From assembly GCF_014635485.1 (NCBI RefSeq), contig NZ_BMCX01000001.1, positions 613,634 to 677,633 on the forward strand: 64,000 nt of DNA. Direction: 5' to 3'. The notes beneath the pieces were generated by a model. The model had not been told where the DNA came from, did no database searches, and was given only the letters and a program-made list of their open reading frames with translations. This document shows, one piece after another, positions 1 to 7,329 of the stretch. The translations under genes were made by a program, and so were the position numbers. The stretch is from Corynebacterium pelargi. GTDB lineage: Bacteria; Actinomycetota; Actinomycetes; Mycobacteriales; Mycobacteriaceae. How positions within the stretch are numbered: position 1 is the first letter of the stretch; each line of letters begins with the position of its first letter.

Positions 1-977
1 ATGGTGTCCATGTAGTTTGAGCCAGCATCGTGCAAGAGCAGCACGACGTCTTGGTCTTGTTGGAATTGCCTCGCGTAGCGCATGGCCGCGGCGAGCACCG
101 CGCCACCGGATGCTCCGGGAATGAGCCCTTCGGTGCGAGCAAGCACGCGCGCTGCCACCACGGCATCGATATCGACGATGCGTGCTACCGCAAAGGGGCG
201 CACATGGGCAGAAAGTTCCGGCACTACCCCAGCGCCGTAGCCCGGCAATAATCGGTTGGCGCGCACGCCACCAAATAACACTGAGCCTTCGGCATCCACA
301 CCAACTGCTCGCGTTGAAGCAGCACTGGCTTCGATGTGTCGCAGGCACCCGCCGATGGTGCCGGTGGTGCTCATTGCCACGAAGAGCCAATCGGGTGCGC
401 GGCCTACTTGTGCTTCGATTTCTGCCATGGTGCGGGCATGCGCACGGAAGGCGGCCTGGTTGGAGTATTGATCGAGGTTGATTGATCCCGGCAATTGCTC
501 AAGGAGCTCAGCAACCTTTTTTCGGCGCGCCGCAAGCCAGTCGCCGGTATCTGGATCAGGTTCTTTGACCAATTCCACCTTGGCGCCGAGGGCCCGCATG
601 GATGCGACGGTGGCGGCGTTGGTGCGCTGGTCTACAACACAACGAAACTCCCAACCGCGCAGCATGGCCTGGCGTGCAAGTGCCATGCCGAGGTTGCCGG
701 AGCTGGATTCTACAAGCGTGACGGGCTTGCTGGGATCGATCACGCCTTGGTCGAGGGCTTCTTCTACCAGCGCATAGGCTGTGCGATCTTTGGCCGATCC
801 CCCGGCATTGTATTGTTCGAGTTTTGCCCACACCCGCACACCTGGCGCGAGGCCAGCAAAGATGCTGCGCTCTAAACGCGAGCAGCGCAGCAAGGGGGTT
901 GCGCCGATGGCTTCGTTGAAGGAGTTCAAAGGCGCTGGAGCGTGGATGGATGGTGATTGTGGTGCAGGTTGGCACAT
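1..977 (-). CDS. SbnA-like / cysteine synthase-family PLP enzyme, 3' end cut by window edge
   Basis: About 325 residues are visible from an ATG at 977 and the frame stays open to the left edge, so the C-terminus is missing. This is a fold-type II PLP enzyme. The N-terminal part has a substrate-binding ATPLLRCSRLE segment and the PLP lysine lies in NAGGSAKDRTA. An ESSSGNLGMALA loop follows. The phosphate-binding loop reads STTGTIGG rather than the GTGGT of true cysteine synthases. This, together with VDAEGSVLFGG, favours the SbnA branch, which joins O-phosphoserine and glutamate to make N-(2-amino-2-carboxyethyl)-L-glutamate, a precursor of 2,3-diaminopropionate. The assignment as SbnA is inference. 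A diverged O-acetylserine sulfhydrylase remains possible. The expected partner SbnB would lie to the left of the window. Confidence 0.78.
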   Translation of the reverse strand, partial: MCQPAPQSPSIHAPAPLNSFNEAIGATPLLRCSRLERSIFAGLAPGVRVWAKLEQYNAGGSAKDRTAYALVEEALDQGVIDPSKPVTLVESSSGNLGMALARQAMLRGWEFRCVVDQRTNAATVASMRALGAKVELVKEPDPDTGDWLAARRKKVAELLEQLPGSINLDQYSNQAAFRAHARTMAEIEAQVGRAPDWLFVAMSTTGTIGGCLRHIEASAASTRAVGVDAEGSVLFGGVRANRLLPGYGAGVVPELSAHVRPFAVARIVDIDAVVAARVLARTEGLIPGASGGAVLAAAMRYARQFQQDQDVVLLLHDAGSNYMDT

Positions 978-984
978 GGCTTTT

Positions 985-1002
985 AAGTGTAGTCCTACAC
1001 AA
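985..1002. promoter_or_regulatory. candidate operator (inverted repeat) upstream of the SbnA-like gene
   Basis: GTGTAG-TC-CTACAC is a perfect 6-base inverted repeat at 987-1000 with further partial symmetry outside. It sits 8 bases upstream of the ATG of the minus-strand SbnA-like gene, in an AT-rich stretch. A metal-responsive repressor would fit a siderophore-type gene, but the even symmetry does not match the usual DtxR box well. The regulator is unknown. Confidence 0.35.
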
Positions 1003-1072
1003 GAAAAACATATAAGTAATTGGTGATGCTCTGAGGCGCTGCAGCCCCACAGCAGCAATCAGAAAATACAAA

Positions 1073-1099
1073 AACACCCCAGATGAAATCTGGGGTGTT
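1073..1099 (-). terminator. rho-independent terminator after tRNA-Asn
   Basis: A perfect 12-base stem (AACACCCCAGAT pairing with ATCTGGGGTGTT) with a 3-base loop ends in a T run when read on the minus strand. It lies 9 bases past the 3' end of the tRNA-Asn gene and probably ends that transcript. Confidence 0.85.
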
Positions 1100-1107
1100 C
1101 TTTGCTG

Positions 1108-1180
1108 CTCCGCCAACTGGGCTCGAACCAGTGACCCTTCGATTAACAGTCGAATGCTCTGCCAACTGAGCTATGGCGGA
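1108..1180 (-). tRNA. tRNA-Asn (GTT)
   Basis: Read on the minus strand, the 73-base cloverleaf has acceptor arms TCCGCCA and TGGCGGA plus discriminator G. The D-arm segment is AGCTCAGTTGGCAGAGC and the T-loop is GGTTCGAGC. The anticodon loop is CTGTTAA, giving anticodon GTT for asparagine. CCA is not encoded. Confidence 0.96.
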
Positions 1181-1300
1181 ATGTGCTTGCGCAACGGAAT
1201 AGAACTATATAGCGCCGCGTTTTTTCTGGCAAATCACCTGCTCATCACCCTGTTTATACCCAATTCTTTAATGCAGAAGAAGCACTCTATAATGCCCTGT

Positions 1301-1374
1301 GGGGCTATAGCTCAGTCGGTTAGAGCCGCGGACTCATAATCCGCTGGTCGCGGGTTCGAGCCCCGCTGGCCCCA
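1301..1374 (+). tRNA. tRNA with CAT anticodon (elongator Met or lysidine-modified Ile2)
   Basis: A 74-base cloverleaf with acceptor arms GGGGCTA and TGGCCCC and discriminator A. The D-arm segment is AGCTCAGTCGGTTAGAGC and the T-loop is GGTTCGAGC. The anticodon loop CTCATAA gives CAT. The segment GGACTCATAATCCGCTGGTC resembles the E. coli Ile2 tRNA, which reads AUA after lysidine modification, but elongator tRNA-Met shares much of this loop. It is not an initiator tRNA, because the three G-C pairs below the anticodon loop are absent. Sequence alone does not settle Met versus Ile2. CCA is not encoded. Confidence 0.9.
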
Positions 1375-1378
1375 CATC

Positions 1379-1488
1379 CACCCCGCCATCATCGGCCACA
1401 TCTCGGGTTGCTCTCAGCAGCATTCGCAGCGCTCATCGCGGCGAAATTCCCGGCGCTATGTGCAGCGCAAGCCCCTGATGGCGGGGTG
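1379..1488. other. long-range 13-base inverted repeat downstream of the CAT tRNA
   Basis: CACCCCGCCATCA at 1379-1391 pairs perfectly with TGATGGCGGGGTG at 1476-1488, enclosing 84 bases that can form smaller GC-rich hairpins. The left arm starts 5 bases after the tRNA. There is no clear T run. It may be a terminator-like or processing structure, or a structured RNA. The rest of 1375-1666 holds no gene I can support. Confidence 0.45.
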
Positions 1489-1666
1489 TTCGTATCGTTA
1501 TCGGCTATCACCACACCACTTTGCGCACCCGGCTTGCCACTCTGTTTGCTCACGTCGCATCCCCCACTGCCTGTTTCCTCGACGCCCCACAAGAGCAAGC
1601 AGGCCTAGCATTGGAATCAGCAGGGGTTTTCATCCCACCATCATTGATTCCTCTAAGGAGCGCAGC

Positions 1667-2479
1667 ATGCCAAGAACAGCACTGGTCACAGGAGCCGGAT
1701 CCGGAATCGGTCAAACCTGTGCGGAACTATTGCAATCACAAGGCTACGAGGTCATTGGCGTTGATCTTCACGGAGCCGATATTGACGCAGACCTTCGCGA
1801 TCCCGCCTCCATCAAGGCGATGGTAGATGCGGTGGAACAACACCACACATCCATCGATGCGCTCGTAGCCAACGCAGGCGTTTCTACCTCTTCCCCCCTT
1901 GACCTCGAAGTCAATTATTACGGCGCCATCGACTCGATCACCGCCCTGCTCCCCCTCTTGCAGCGTTCGGCTTCTCCACGAGTAGCGATCACCGCCTCTG
2001 CGGCCAGCTTGCAGCGCACGGATGCCGAGCTGGTGGACACACTGCTGCATGGCACGCGCGAAGAAGCATTGGATTATGGGGCAAAGCTTCAGCAAGCAGG
2101 CAAAGCAGCAGGCTATGGCAACTACTCAGCGTCCAAACGCGCCGTGGTGACCTGGATGCGCCAAGTGGCGATCACCGAAGCCTTCGCCGGACACGGCATC
2201 GCCATTAATGCCGTTGCCCCCGGTGTGGTGAAAACACCGATGACCGAGCAACTCCTAGCCACAAAAGAAGGCGCCGAGATGGCCTTTGGCGCTATGCCCG
2301 CACCGCTTAATGGCGCCGCAGAACCAAGTGCCATTGCAGCAGTGCTGGCATTTCTAGTCTCTGAGGCCAATGCTTCCATGACGGGGCAGGTGCTCTACGT
2401 CGATGGCGGCTTCGATTGTTCTACGCCTCAAGGCCGCGGCGCCGATATTTGGCACGATCCCAAACACCTCGACGCTTAA
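1667..2479 (+). CDS. short-chain dehydrogenase/reductase (SDR, 3-alpha-hydroxysteroid dehydrogenase/carbonyl reductase type)
   Basis: 270 residues from an ATG with AAGGAG 7 bases upstream, which is why longer in-frame starts were rejected. This is a classical SDR. The NAD(P)-binding loop TGAGSGIG is at 8-15, the structural NAG at 69-71, the catalytic serine near 111, and Tyr153/Lys157 in the YSASK motif. An insertion of about 40 residues between the serine and the tyrosine, and the C-terminal VDGGFD motif, resemble the hydroxysteroid dehydrogenase/carbonyl reductase group. Substrate cannot be read from sequence. The MFS gene follows after about 100 bases, so co-transcription is possible but unproven. 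Confidence 0.88.
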   Translation: MPRTALVTGAGSGIGQTCAELLQSQGYEVIGVDLHGADIDADLRDPASIKAMVDAVEQHHTSIDALVANAGVSTSSPLDLEVNYYGAIDSITALLPLLQRSASPRVAITASAASLQRTDAELVDTLLHGTREEALDYGAKLQQAGKAAGYGNYSASKRAVVTWMRQVAITEAFAGHGIAINAVAPGVVKTPMTEQLLATKEGAEMAFGAMPAPLNGAAEPSAIAAVLAFLVSEANASMTGQVLYVDGGFDCSTPQGRGADIWHDPKHLDA

Positions 2480-2577
2480 ACCCTCCTCCACACTTACCCA
2501 AGCCAATCCGGTGGAGTACCGAGCAATCAACCCATCAGGTGATGACTTGCTCCTTCCTGCGGAGAACACTCAAGGAA

Positions 2578-4179
2578 GTGAACACTCCAACCCAATCCGA
2601 TTCCCAACATCAAGCACCAGAGCATCCCAATAAATGGTGGATGCTGCTGGTGCTTGCTTTCGGCCTCGCTCTGATCGTGCTCGACGGCACCATCGTCGGC
2701 GTTTCCCTGCCCACGATTATCGATGCGTTGCACATGGACATCACCAGCGCACAGTGGGTCAATAGCCTCTACAACATCATCTTCGCCGCCCTGCTGCTGA
2801 CCTGCGGGCGCTTAGGCGACCGCATTGGCCGCCGCACAACATTCGTGATCGGTTTAGTGTTATTCGGTTTCGGCTCGGCGCTGGCGGGCATGGCCGGAAG
2901 TACGGCAGCGCTTTTAGGTGCGCGCGCCCTTCAAGGAATTGGCGGGGCCTTCATCTTGCCTTCGACCCTATCGACGGTCAATGCCGTCTTTCGGGGCAAA
3001 GACCGCGCCGCAGCCTTCGGCGTGTGGGGCGCAGTGATGTCGGGTGCTGCTGCCCTTGGGCCATTGGCCGGTGGTTTTATTACCCAGCACTTTGGTTGGA
3101 AGTGGATCTTTTTAGTCAACGTCCCCCTGTGCGCCCTCGTACTACTTGGCGCGATCTTCCTGGTGCCCAATACCGCAGGTGATCGCGATGGCAAGGGCTT
3201 TGACCTTCCAGGCCTTGTGCTTTCCGTCATCGGTTTTGCCACCTTGGTCTTCGGCGTGATCGAAGGCCCGAAGCTGGGTTGGATTCGCCCGCTTGACGAC
3301 GTCCACTTGGCCTCCTTCACACTCAGCGCACCGGGGATCTCTATTGCCCTTTGTTCGCTGCTCATCGCGGCGGTTACCTTAAGCGCATTCGTGTGGGTGG
3401 AAAAGCGCCGCGCAGCAGCACAGCAGCCCGTGTTGCTGGATGTGTCGATGTTTAGCATCGCCACCTTTAGCTGGGGCAATATCGCCGCCATGATGGTGGC
3501 CGTAGGTGAATTCGGCTTGGTGTTTGTGCTGCCATTGTTCTTGCAATCCGCCATGGGATTAAGCGTGATGGACACCGGCTTCGTGCTTGCCGCCATGGCC
3601 CTTGGCGCATTCCTCTCCGGTGCGATGGCTCGGCATATTGCCGCACGCATCGGCGCTTCTGGCACCGTGCTTTTAGGCCTTGGCCTTGAAGTATTCGGCA
3701 CCTTGCAGCTTGCGGCAGAAGAGGGCAGAAACCAGCCCATTTGGCTGATCTGCGTCGCCTTGATCATCTATGGCATTGGCCTTGGCCTTGCCTCTGCCCA
3801 ATTAACCAGCGTGGTGCTTGGCGATATCCCAGCCAAGATCTCCGGCCAGGGCTCTGCCACCCAATCGGCGGTGCGCCAAATCGGTAGTGCGCTGGGTGCT
3901 GCACTGATGGGCTCGGTGCTTTCGGTGAGCTTGAACCATTATCTTGCTCAGGTGCAAGGTCCTGCAGCGTCCATGACCGAAGCCGTACAGGAAAGCGCCG
4001 GCAGCGCGCTGATTCAGATGAGGGCAAGCAACACGCCGCCAGAAATTCTCGATCCCCTCATCACCTCCTTTGCCCAGGCCACCAAGATCAGCCTCTTTGC
4101 AGCAGTGGCATTCCTCGCCCTTGGGTTAGTGGCCGCACTGGTGCTGCGCCGCTACGCCAAGCAGGACGCTCAGGCCTAA
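2578..4179 (+). CDS. MFS drug:H+ antiporter, DHA2 family (14 membrane helices)
   Basis: About 533 residues. The first helix begins near WWMLLVLAFG, followed by LDGTIVGVSLPTI, which is typical of the EmrB/QacA branch. The loop 2-3 motif GRLGDRIGRR is intact, as is the antiporter motif C region (GAAALGPLAGG) in helix 5. Roughly 14 hydrophobic segments are visible, fitting DHA2 exporters rather than 12-helix MFS proteins. It probably sits in the plasma membrane and exports toxic organic compounds; the substrate is unknown. The start is uncertain. GTG at 2578 directly follows AAGGAA with no spacing, while ATG at 2542 lacks a good ribosome site. Confidence 0.88.
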   Translation: MNTPTQSDSQHQAPEHPNKWWMLLVLAFGLALIVLDGTIVGVSLPTIIDALHMDITSAQWVNSLYNIIFAALLLTCGRLGDRIGRRTTFVIGLVLFGFGSALAGMAGSTAALLGARALQGIGGAFILPSTLSTVNAVFRGKDRAAAFGVWGAVMSGAAALGPLAGGFITQHFGWKWIFLVNVPLCALVLLGAIFLVPNTAGDRDGKGFDLPGLVLSVIGFATLVFGVIEGPKLGWIRPLDDVHLASFTLSAPGISIALCSLLIAAVTLSAFVWVEKRRAAAQQPVLLDVSMFSIATFSWGNIAAMMVAVGEFGLVFVLPLFLQSAMGLSVMDTGFVLAAMALGAFLSGAMARHIAARIGASGTVLLGLGLEVFGTLQLAAEEGRNQPIWLICVALIIYGIGLGLASAQLTSVVLGDIPAKISGQGSATQSAVRQIGSALGAALMGSVLSVSLNHYLAQVQGPAASMTEAVQESAGSALIQMRASNTPPEILDPLITSFAQATKISLFAAVAFLALGLVAALVLRRYAKQDAQA

Positions 4180-4297
4180 AAGAGGCGTGTGGAGCAAGCA
4201 CAGGTGGCGTCGACAAGCTCACTACGTGCAAGAAAATGCATACGGCCGGCGCAATTGGGTAAGGTGTGGGCAGTTAGCAGCAGAAGAAAGGGAGCCA

Positions 4298-4540
4298 ATG
4301 ATCCAATTTGTGGTTGGAGCCGCAGCAGGATACGTCTTTGGCACGAAAGCCGGGCGCAAACGCTATGACCAGATTAAAAAGGCCACCAATGCCGCAGTGA
4401 AATCGCCGGTGACCAAGAAGGCCGTGCAGGTCACGCGCAAGACGATCGCCAACAAGCTCGATCCACAGCCGCGGATGAAGGAAGTCAAGAATCTGCGCAC
4501 CGTCGATGGCTCGCAGGTGCTCGAACCAGATCACGATTAA
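4298..4540 (+). CDS. small YtxH-like basic protein
   Basis: 80 residues from an ATG preceded by AAGGGAG. The N-terminus IQFVVGAAAGYVFG is a short glycine/alanine-rich hydrophobic segment, followed by TKAGRKRYDQI and a lysine-rich amphipathic region. This resembles YtxH-type membrane-associated proteins common in actinobacteria. The function is unknown. It stands alone between the MFS and lipoprotein genes. Confidence 0.72.
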   Translation: MIQFVVGAAAGYVFGTKAGRKRYDQIKKATNAAVKSPVTKKAVQVTRKTIANKLDPQPRMKEVKNLRTVDGSQVLEPDHD

Positions 4541-4681
4541 CGTGGCTGCACCCAACTGCTACAAATTGCCCGTTTCGGGTCATTCAAAGGGTGCATTCTG
4601 GCCTTAGAGGCCACCTAGCTCACGTAAACTGGAACAACGAATCCTTGGAATAAGACTCTCACCGAAAGGTACCGAAGCCTC

Positions 4682-5242
4682 ATGCGCGAACCGAAGCGTT
4701 CAACCGCCATCGCCGCCACCGCCGTCATCGCGGGTATCGCCCTGGCCGCCTGCTCCCCTCCCAACGAAAATGACTCCGACCTCAAGGTTGAGACCGCCTC
4801 CGAGGTGCAGCTGACCAAGACCAACGAATCCTCCGCCGAAGAGACCACCTCTTCCGAGCCCACCACCTTGGTCACCACCGTCACCTTGAAGCCCTCCAAG
4901 ACCACCGGCTTGAAAAACGGCGAAGAAATCATCGTTGACCTCGCCGGCCTGAACCCCGACCAGGGCTACTACACCGCTATCTGTGCTTCCGAGAACATCG
5001 CCGATGGCCAGCAGCCTGCCTGCACCGGCGAAAAGGGCGATAGCGCCGTACAGCCGCACGTGAAAAACGGTGCGGACGTAGAGATCTCCCCCTCCGGCAC
5101 CGCCGTTGTTCCGCTGACTGTTGCTGAAAGCGGCGAAGAGATCGACTGCACCAAGCGCGACTGCGTGGTCAAGGTCTTCTCCGACGAGGACAACGACTAC
5201 TTCCCCCTCGCCGAAGTTCCGGTCTTTGTCGAGGCTCGCTAA
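4682..5242 (+). CDS. secreted lipoprotein with neocarzinostatin-like domain
   Basis: 186 residues. A basic N-terminus and hydrophobic stretch end in the lipobox LAAC (Cys21), so it should be lipid-anchored outside the membrane. An acidic Ser/Thr/Glu-rich linker runs to about residue 60. The rest (VTLKPSKTTGLKNGEEI...VVPLTV...CTKRDCVVKV) has the spacing of neocarzinostatin-type immunoglobulin-like domains, including two probable disulfide pairs. Neocarzinostatin apoproteins bind an enediyne antibiotic, but many actinobacterial relatives have no known ligand. There is no antibiotic cluster nearby, so a binding function is only inferred. A hairpin follows the stop. Confidence 0.75.
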   Translation: MREPKRSTAIAATAVIAGIALAACSPPNENDSDLKVETASEVQLTKTNESSAEETTSSEPTTLVTTVTLKPSKTTGLKNGEEIIVDLAGLNPDQGYYTAICASENIADGQQPACTGEKGDSAVQPHVKNGADVEISPSGTAVVPLTVAESGEEIDCTKRDCVVKVFSDEDNDYFPLAEVPVFVEAR

Positions 5243-5257
5243 TTACGCACCAAAAAC

Positions 5258-5287
5258 AACGCCGCCCCAACATCACGGGGCGGCGTT
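5258..5287. terminator. bidirectional terminator between the lipoprotein gene and dnaG
   Basis: An 11-base perfect stem (AACGCCGCCCC with GGGGCGGCGTT) and an 8-base loop lie between two convergent genes. The T-rich tail is better on the minus strand, after dnaG. Confidence 0.8.
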
Positions 5288-5333
5288 GCTGCATGTTCAG
5301 CGATTGCACCTAGCGGGTGCGGCTGCTTGGGAT

Positions 5334-7229
5334 TTAACGAAACACCCTGTCGATCAGCTCGCGGCGGGCTTCTTCCAACGCCACGAGATCTGCGAACATC
5401 GCCCGATACTCCTCCGGTTTTTCTGAAGGGCGCATGCGCTGGAGCTGGCTTTTTAATACCGCAATCTGATTGCCCACCAACTGCTCCTGCAGCCTGGTCA
5501 AGGTGCGATCAACATGGGCATTGAGCTCTTCTACATCCCCATCGAGCGCCTCAACAGCCAGCTCAGAGATGAGGGCTTTGCCCACAATATCGTGCATGTG
5601 ATCATTCACAGCACCGATCCAGGTAGGCCCTGGTTGATGCTCGGCAGCACCTCCCGCTGCTGCGATGGCGCGGCGCACGGCAGCATAGGCCTCGTTATCA
5701 AAGGCATCTTCAGGCAAACCATCAAAGTAGTCGCTTGCTATTTGAGGCTCTTGAAGGGCAATCTTGAGCGCTTCGCGCTGCGGCCACAGGCGCGGGTCGC
5801 GACGATTGGGCAACACCAGCATGGACTCATTGCGTGCCGGCGCGTTTTGGCTGCTATCAAAGCGCTGTGCGCGTGGGCGCTGCGGCTTTTTCGGCCTGCG
5901 TTCTTCCTGGCGCACCTTCTGCATGACTTCTGCAGGATCGGGCCAACCGACCCAGCCTGCGAGCCTGCGGGCGTATTCGGATTTCAGTGCTTGATCACGG
6001 ATGCCCGCCACCACCGGCACCGCGCGGTTGAGTGCCTGCACGCGCCCCTCGGCGCTATCGAGATCGAAACCATCGATGAGCGCCTGGATAATGAACTCGT
6101 ACATGGGGATGCGCCTGGCCACCAGGTCACGGACTGCGGCGTCACCTTTTTCTAGGCGGAGATCACAAGGATCCATCCCTTCAGGAGCCACGGCCACATA
6201 GGACTGGCCGGTAAATTCTTGGCCGCCCTCGTAGGCGCGCATCGCTGCTTTTTGGCCCGCCTCATCACCGTCGAAGGTGTAGACCAGGGATCCGACGAAG
6301 TAGGAGTCATCGAGGAGATAGCGCCGCAGCACCTGCAGGTGTTCCTCGCCAAAGGCAGTGCCGCAGGAAGCCACCGCAGTTTTCACTCCGGCGGCATGCA
6401 TAGCCATCACATCGGTATAGCCTTCCACCACCACCGCCTGATGGGTTGAGGCAATGGCCTTTTTGGCTTGGTCGAGGCCGAAAAGCACCTTCGATTTCTT
6501 ATATAAGAGGGTTTCGGGCGTGTTCATATATTTGCCCAGGTTGTCGTCATCGAAGAGCTTGCGCGCCCCGAAGCCAATCACATCACCGGAGACATTTTTA
6601 ATCGGCCACAATAACCGGCGGTGGAAGCGATCGATCGGGCCTCGCCTACCAATGGTGGAAAGGCCTGCGGCTTCGAGTTCTTTGACGCTAAACCCCTGCT
6701 TGAGCAGGTGCTTGGTCATGGTGTCCCAGCCGTCTGGGGCATAACCGCACTCGAAGGTGTAGATGTGCTCTTTGGAAAAACCGCGTTTGAGCAGGAAATC
6801 CCGGGCAGTTTTCGCCTCCGGGGTTTCGAGTTGTTCTCGGTAGAACTTATGGGCGGCGCGGTTTGCGTCGATAAGCCTCTTGCGCGTACCTGGCTCCTCG
6901 CGGCGCGCCCCGGTGGAACCACCCTGGTAATTGATGCGGTAGCCGATCTTTTCCGCGCACGCCTCCACGGCCTCGGGGAAGGTGAGGTGCTCCATTTCCA
7001 TGAGAAAGTTGAACACATCACCGCCTTTATCCGAAGAAAAGCAGTGGTAGTAGCCGTGCGCTGGGCGCACATGAAACGAGGGCGTCTTCTCGTCTTTAAA
7101 CGGACTTAAGCCCTTCAGAGAATCGGCACCGGCGGGCTTTAATTCCACGTATTCGCCCACGATCTCCTCAATCGGGGTGCGCTCACGAATCGCTTGGATG
7201 TCGCTTTGCGGAATCAGTCCTTTGGCCAT
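5334..7229 (-). CDS. dnaG: DNA primase DnaG, zinc ligands lost
   Basis: 631 residues, normal length for the family. DnaG makes the RNA primers for DNA replication. The N-terminal CHC2-type module (about 1-100) is recognisable (LKGLSPFKDEKTPSFHVRP, then YYHCFSSDKGGDV), but the ligands are mostly gone. The first Cys is Ser42, the His is Lys45, Cys63 is kept and the last Cys is Ser66. The catalytic TOPRIM domain is intact, with VVVEGYTDVMAMH and the metal-binding TFDGDEAG. The C-terminal third is the helicase-binding region. An ATG start opens MAKGLIPQSDIQAIRERTPI, as expected. Gene identity is certain; zinc-independent folding of the N-terminal module is inference. Confidence 0.97.
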   Translation of the reverse strand: MAKGLIPQSDIQAIRERTPIEEIVGEYVELKPAGADSLKGLSPFKDEKTPSFHVRPAHGYYHCFSSDKGGDVFNFLMEMEHLTFPEAVEACAEKIGYRINYQGGSTGARREEPGTRKRLIDANRAAHKFYREQLETPEAKTARDFLLKRGFSKEHIYTFECGYAPDGWDTMTKHLLKQGFSVKELEAAGLSTIGRRGPIDRFHRRLLWPIKNVSGDVIGFGARKLFDDDNLGKYMNTPETLLYKKSKVLFGLDQAKKAIASTHQAVVVEGYTDVMAMHAAGVKTAVASCGTAFGEEHLQVLRRYLLDDSYFVGSLVYTFDGDEAGQKAAMRAYEGGQEFTGQSYVAVAPEGMDPCDLRLEKGDAAVRDLVARRIPMYEFIIQALIDGFDLDSAEGRVQALNRAVPVVAGIRDQALKSEYARRLAGWVGWPDPAEVMQKVRQEERRPKKPQRPRAQRFDSSQNAPARNESMLVLPNRRDPRLWPQREALKIALQEPQIASDYFDGLPEDAFDNEAYAAVRRAIAAAGGAAEHQPGPTWIGAVNDHMHDIVGKALISELAVEALDGDVEELNAHVDRTLTRLQEQLVGNQIAVLKSQLQRMRPSEKPEEYRAMFADLVALEEARRELIDRVFR

Positions 7230-7329
7230 AGCTCACATCGTAGCGGGCGTGGCAAACGGCGAGAGGTTGAGCTTTGCTTCTGCCCCACTACCGGGCTTTC
7301 GGCGCAGCCCAACATCGCCCGGCGCGGTA

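Noticed and set aside
1408-1608. 66-codon frame after the CAT tRNA
   Set aside because: TTG start without ribosome site, low-complexity composition and overlap with the long inverted repeat.
1460-1666. N-terminal extension of the SDR
   Set aside because: AAGGAG sits just before the ATG at 1667 and the extension has no SDR character.
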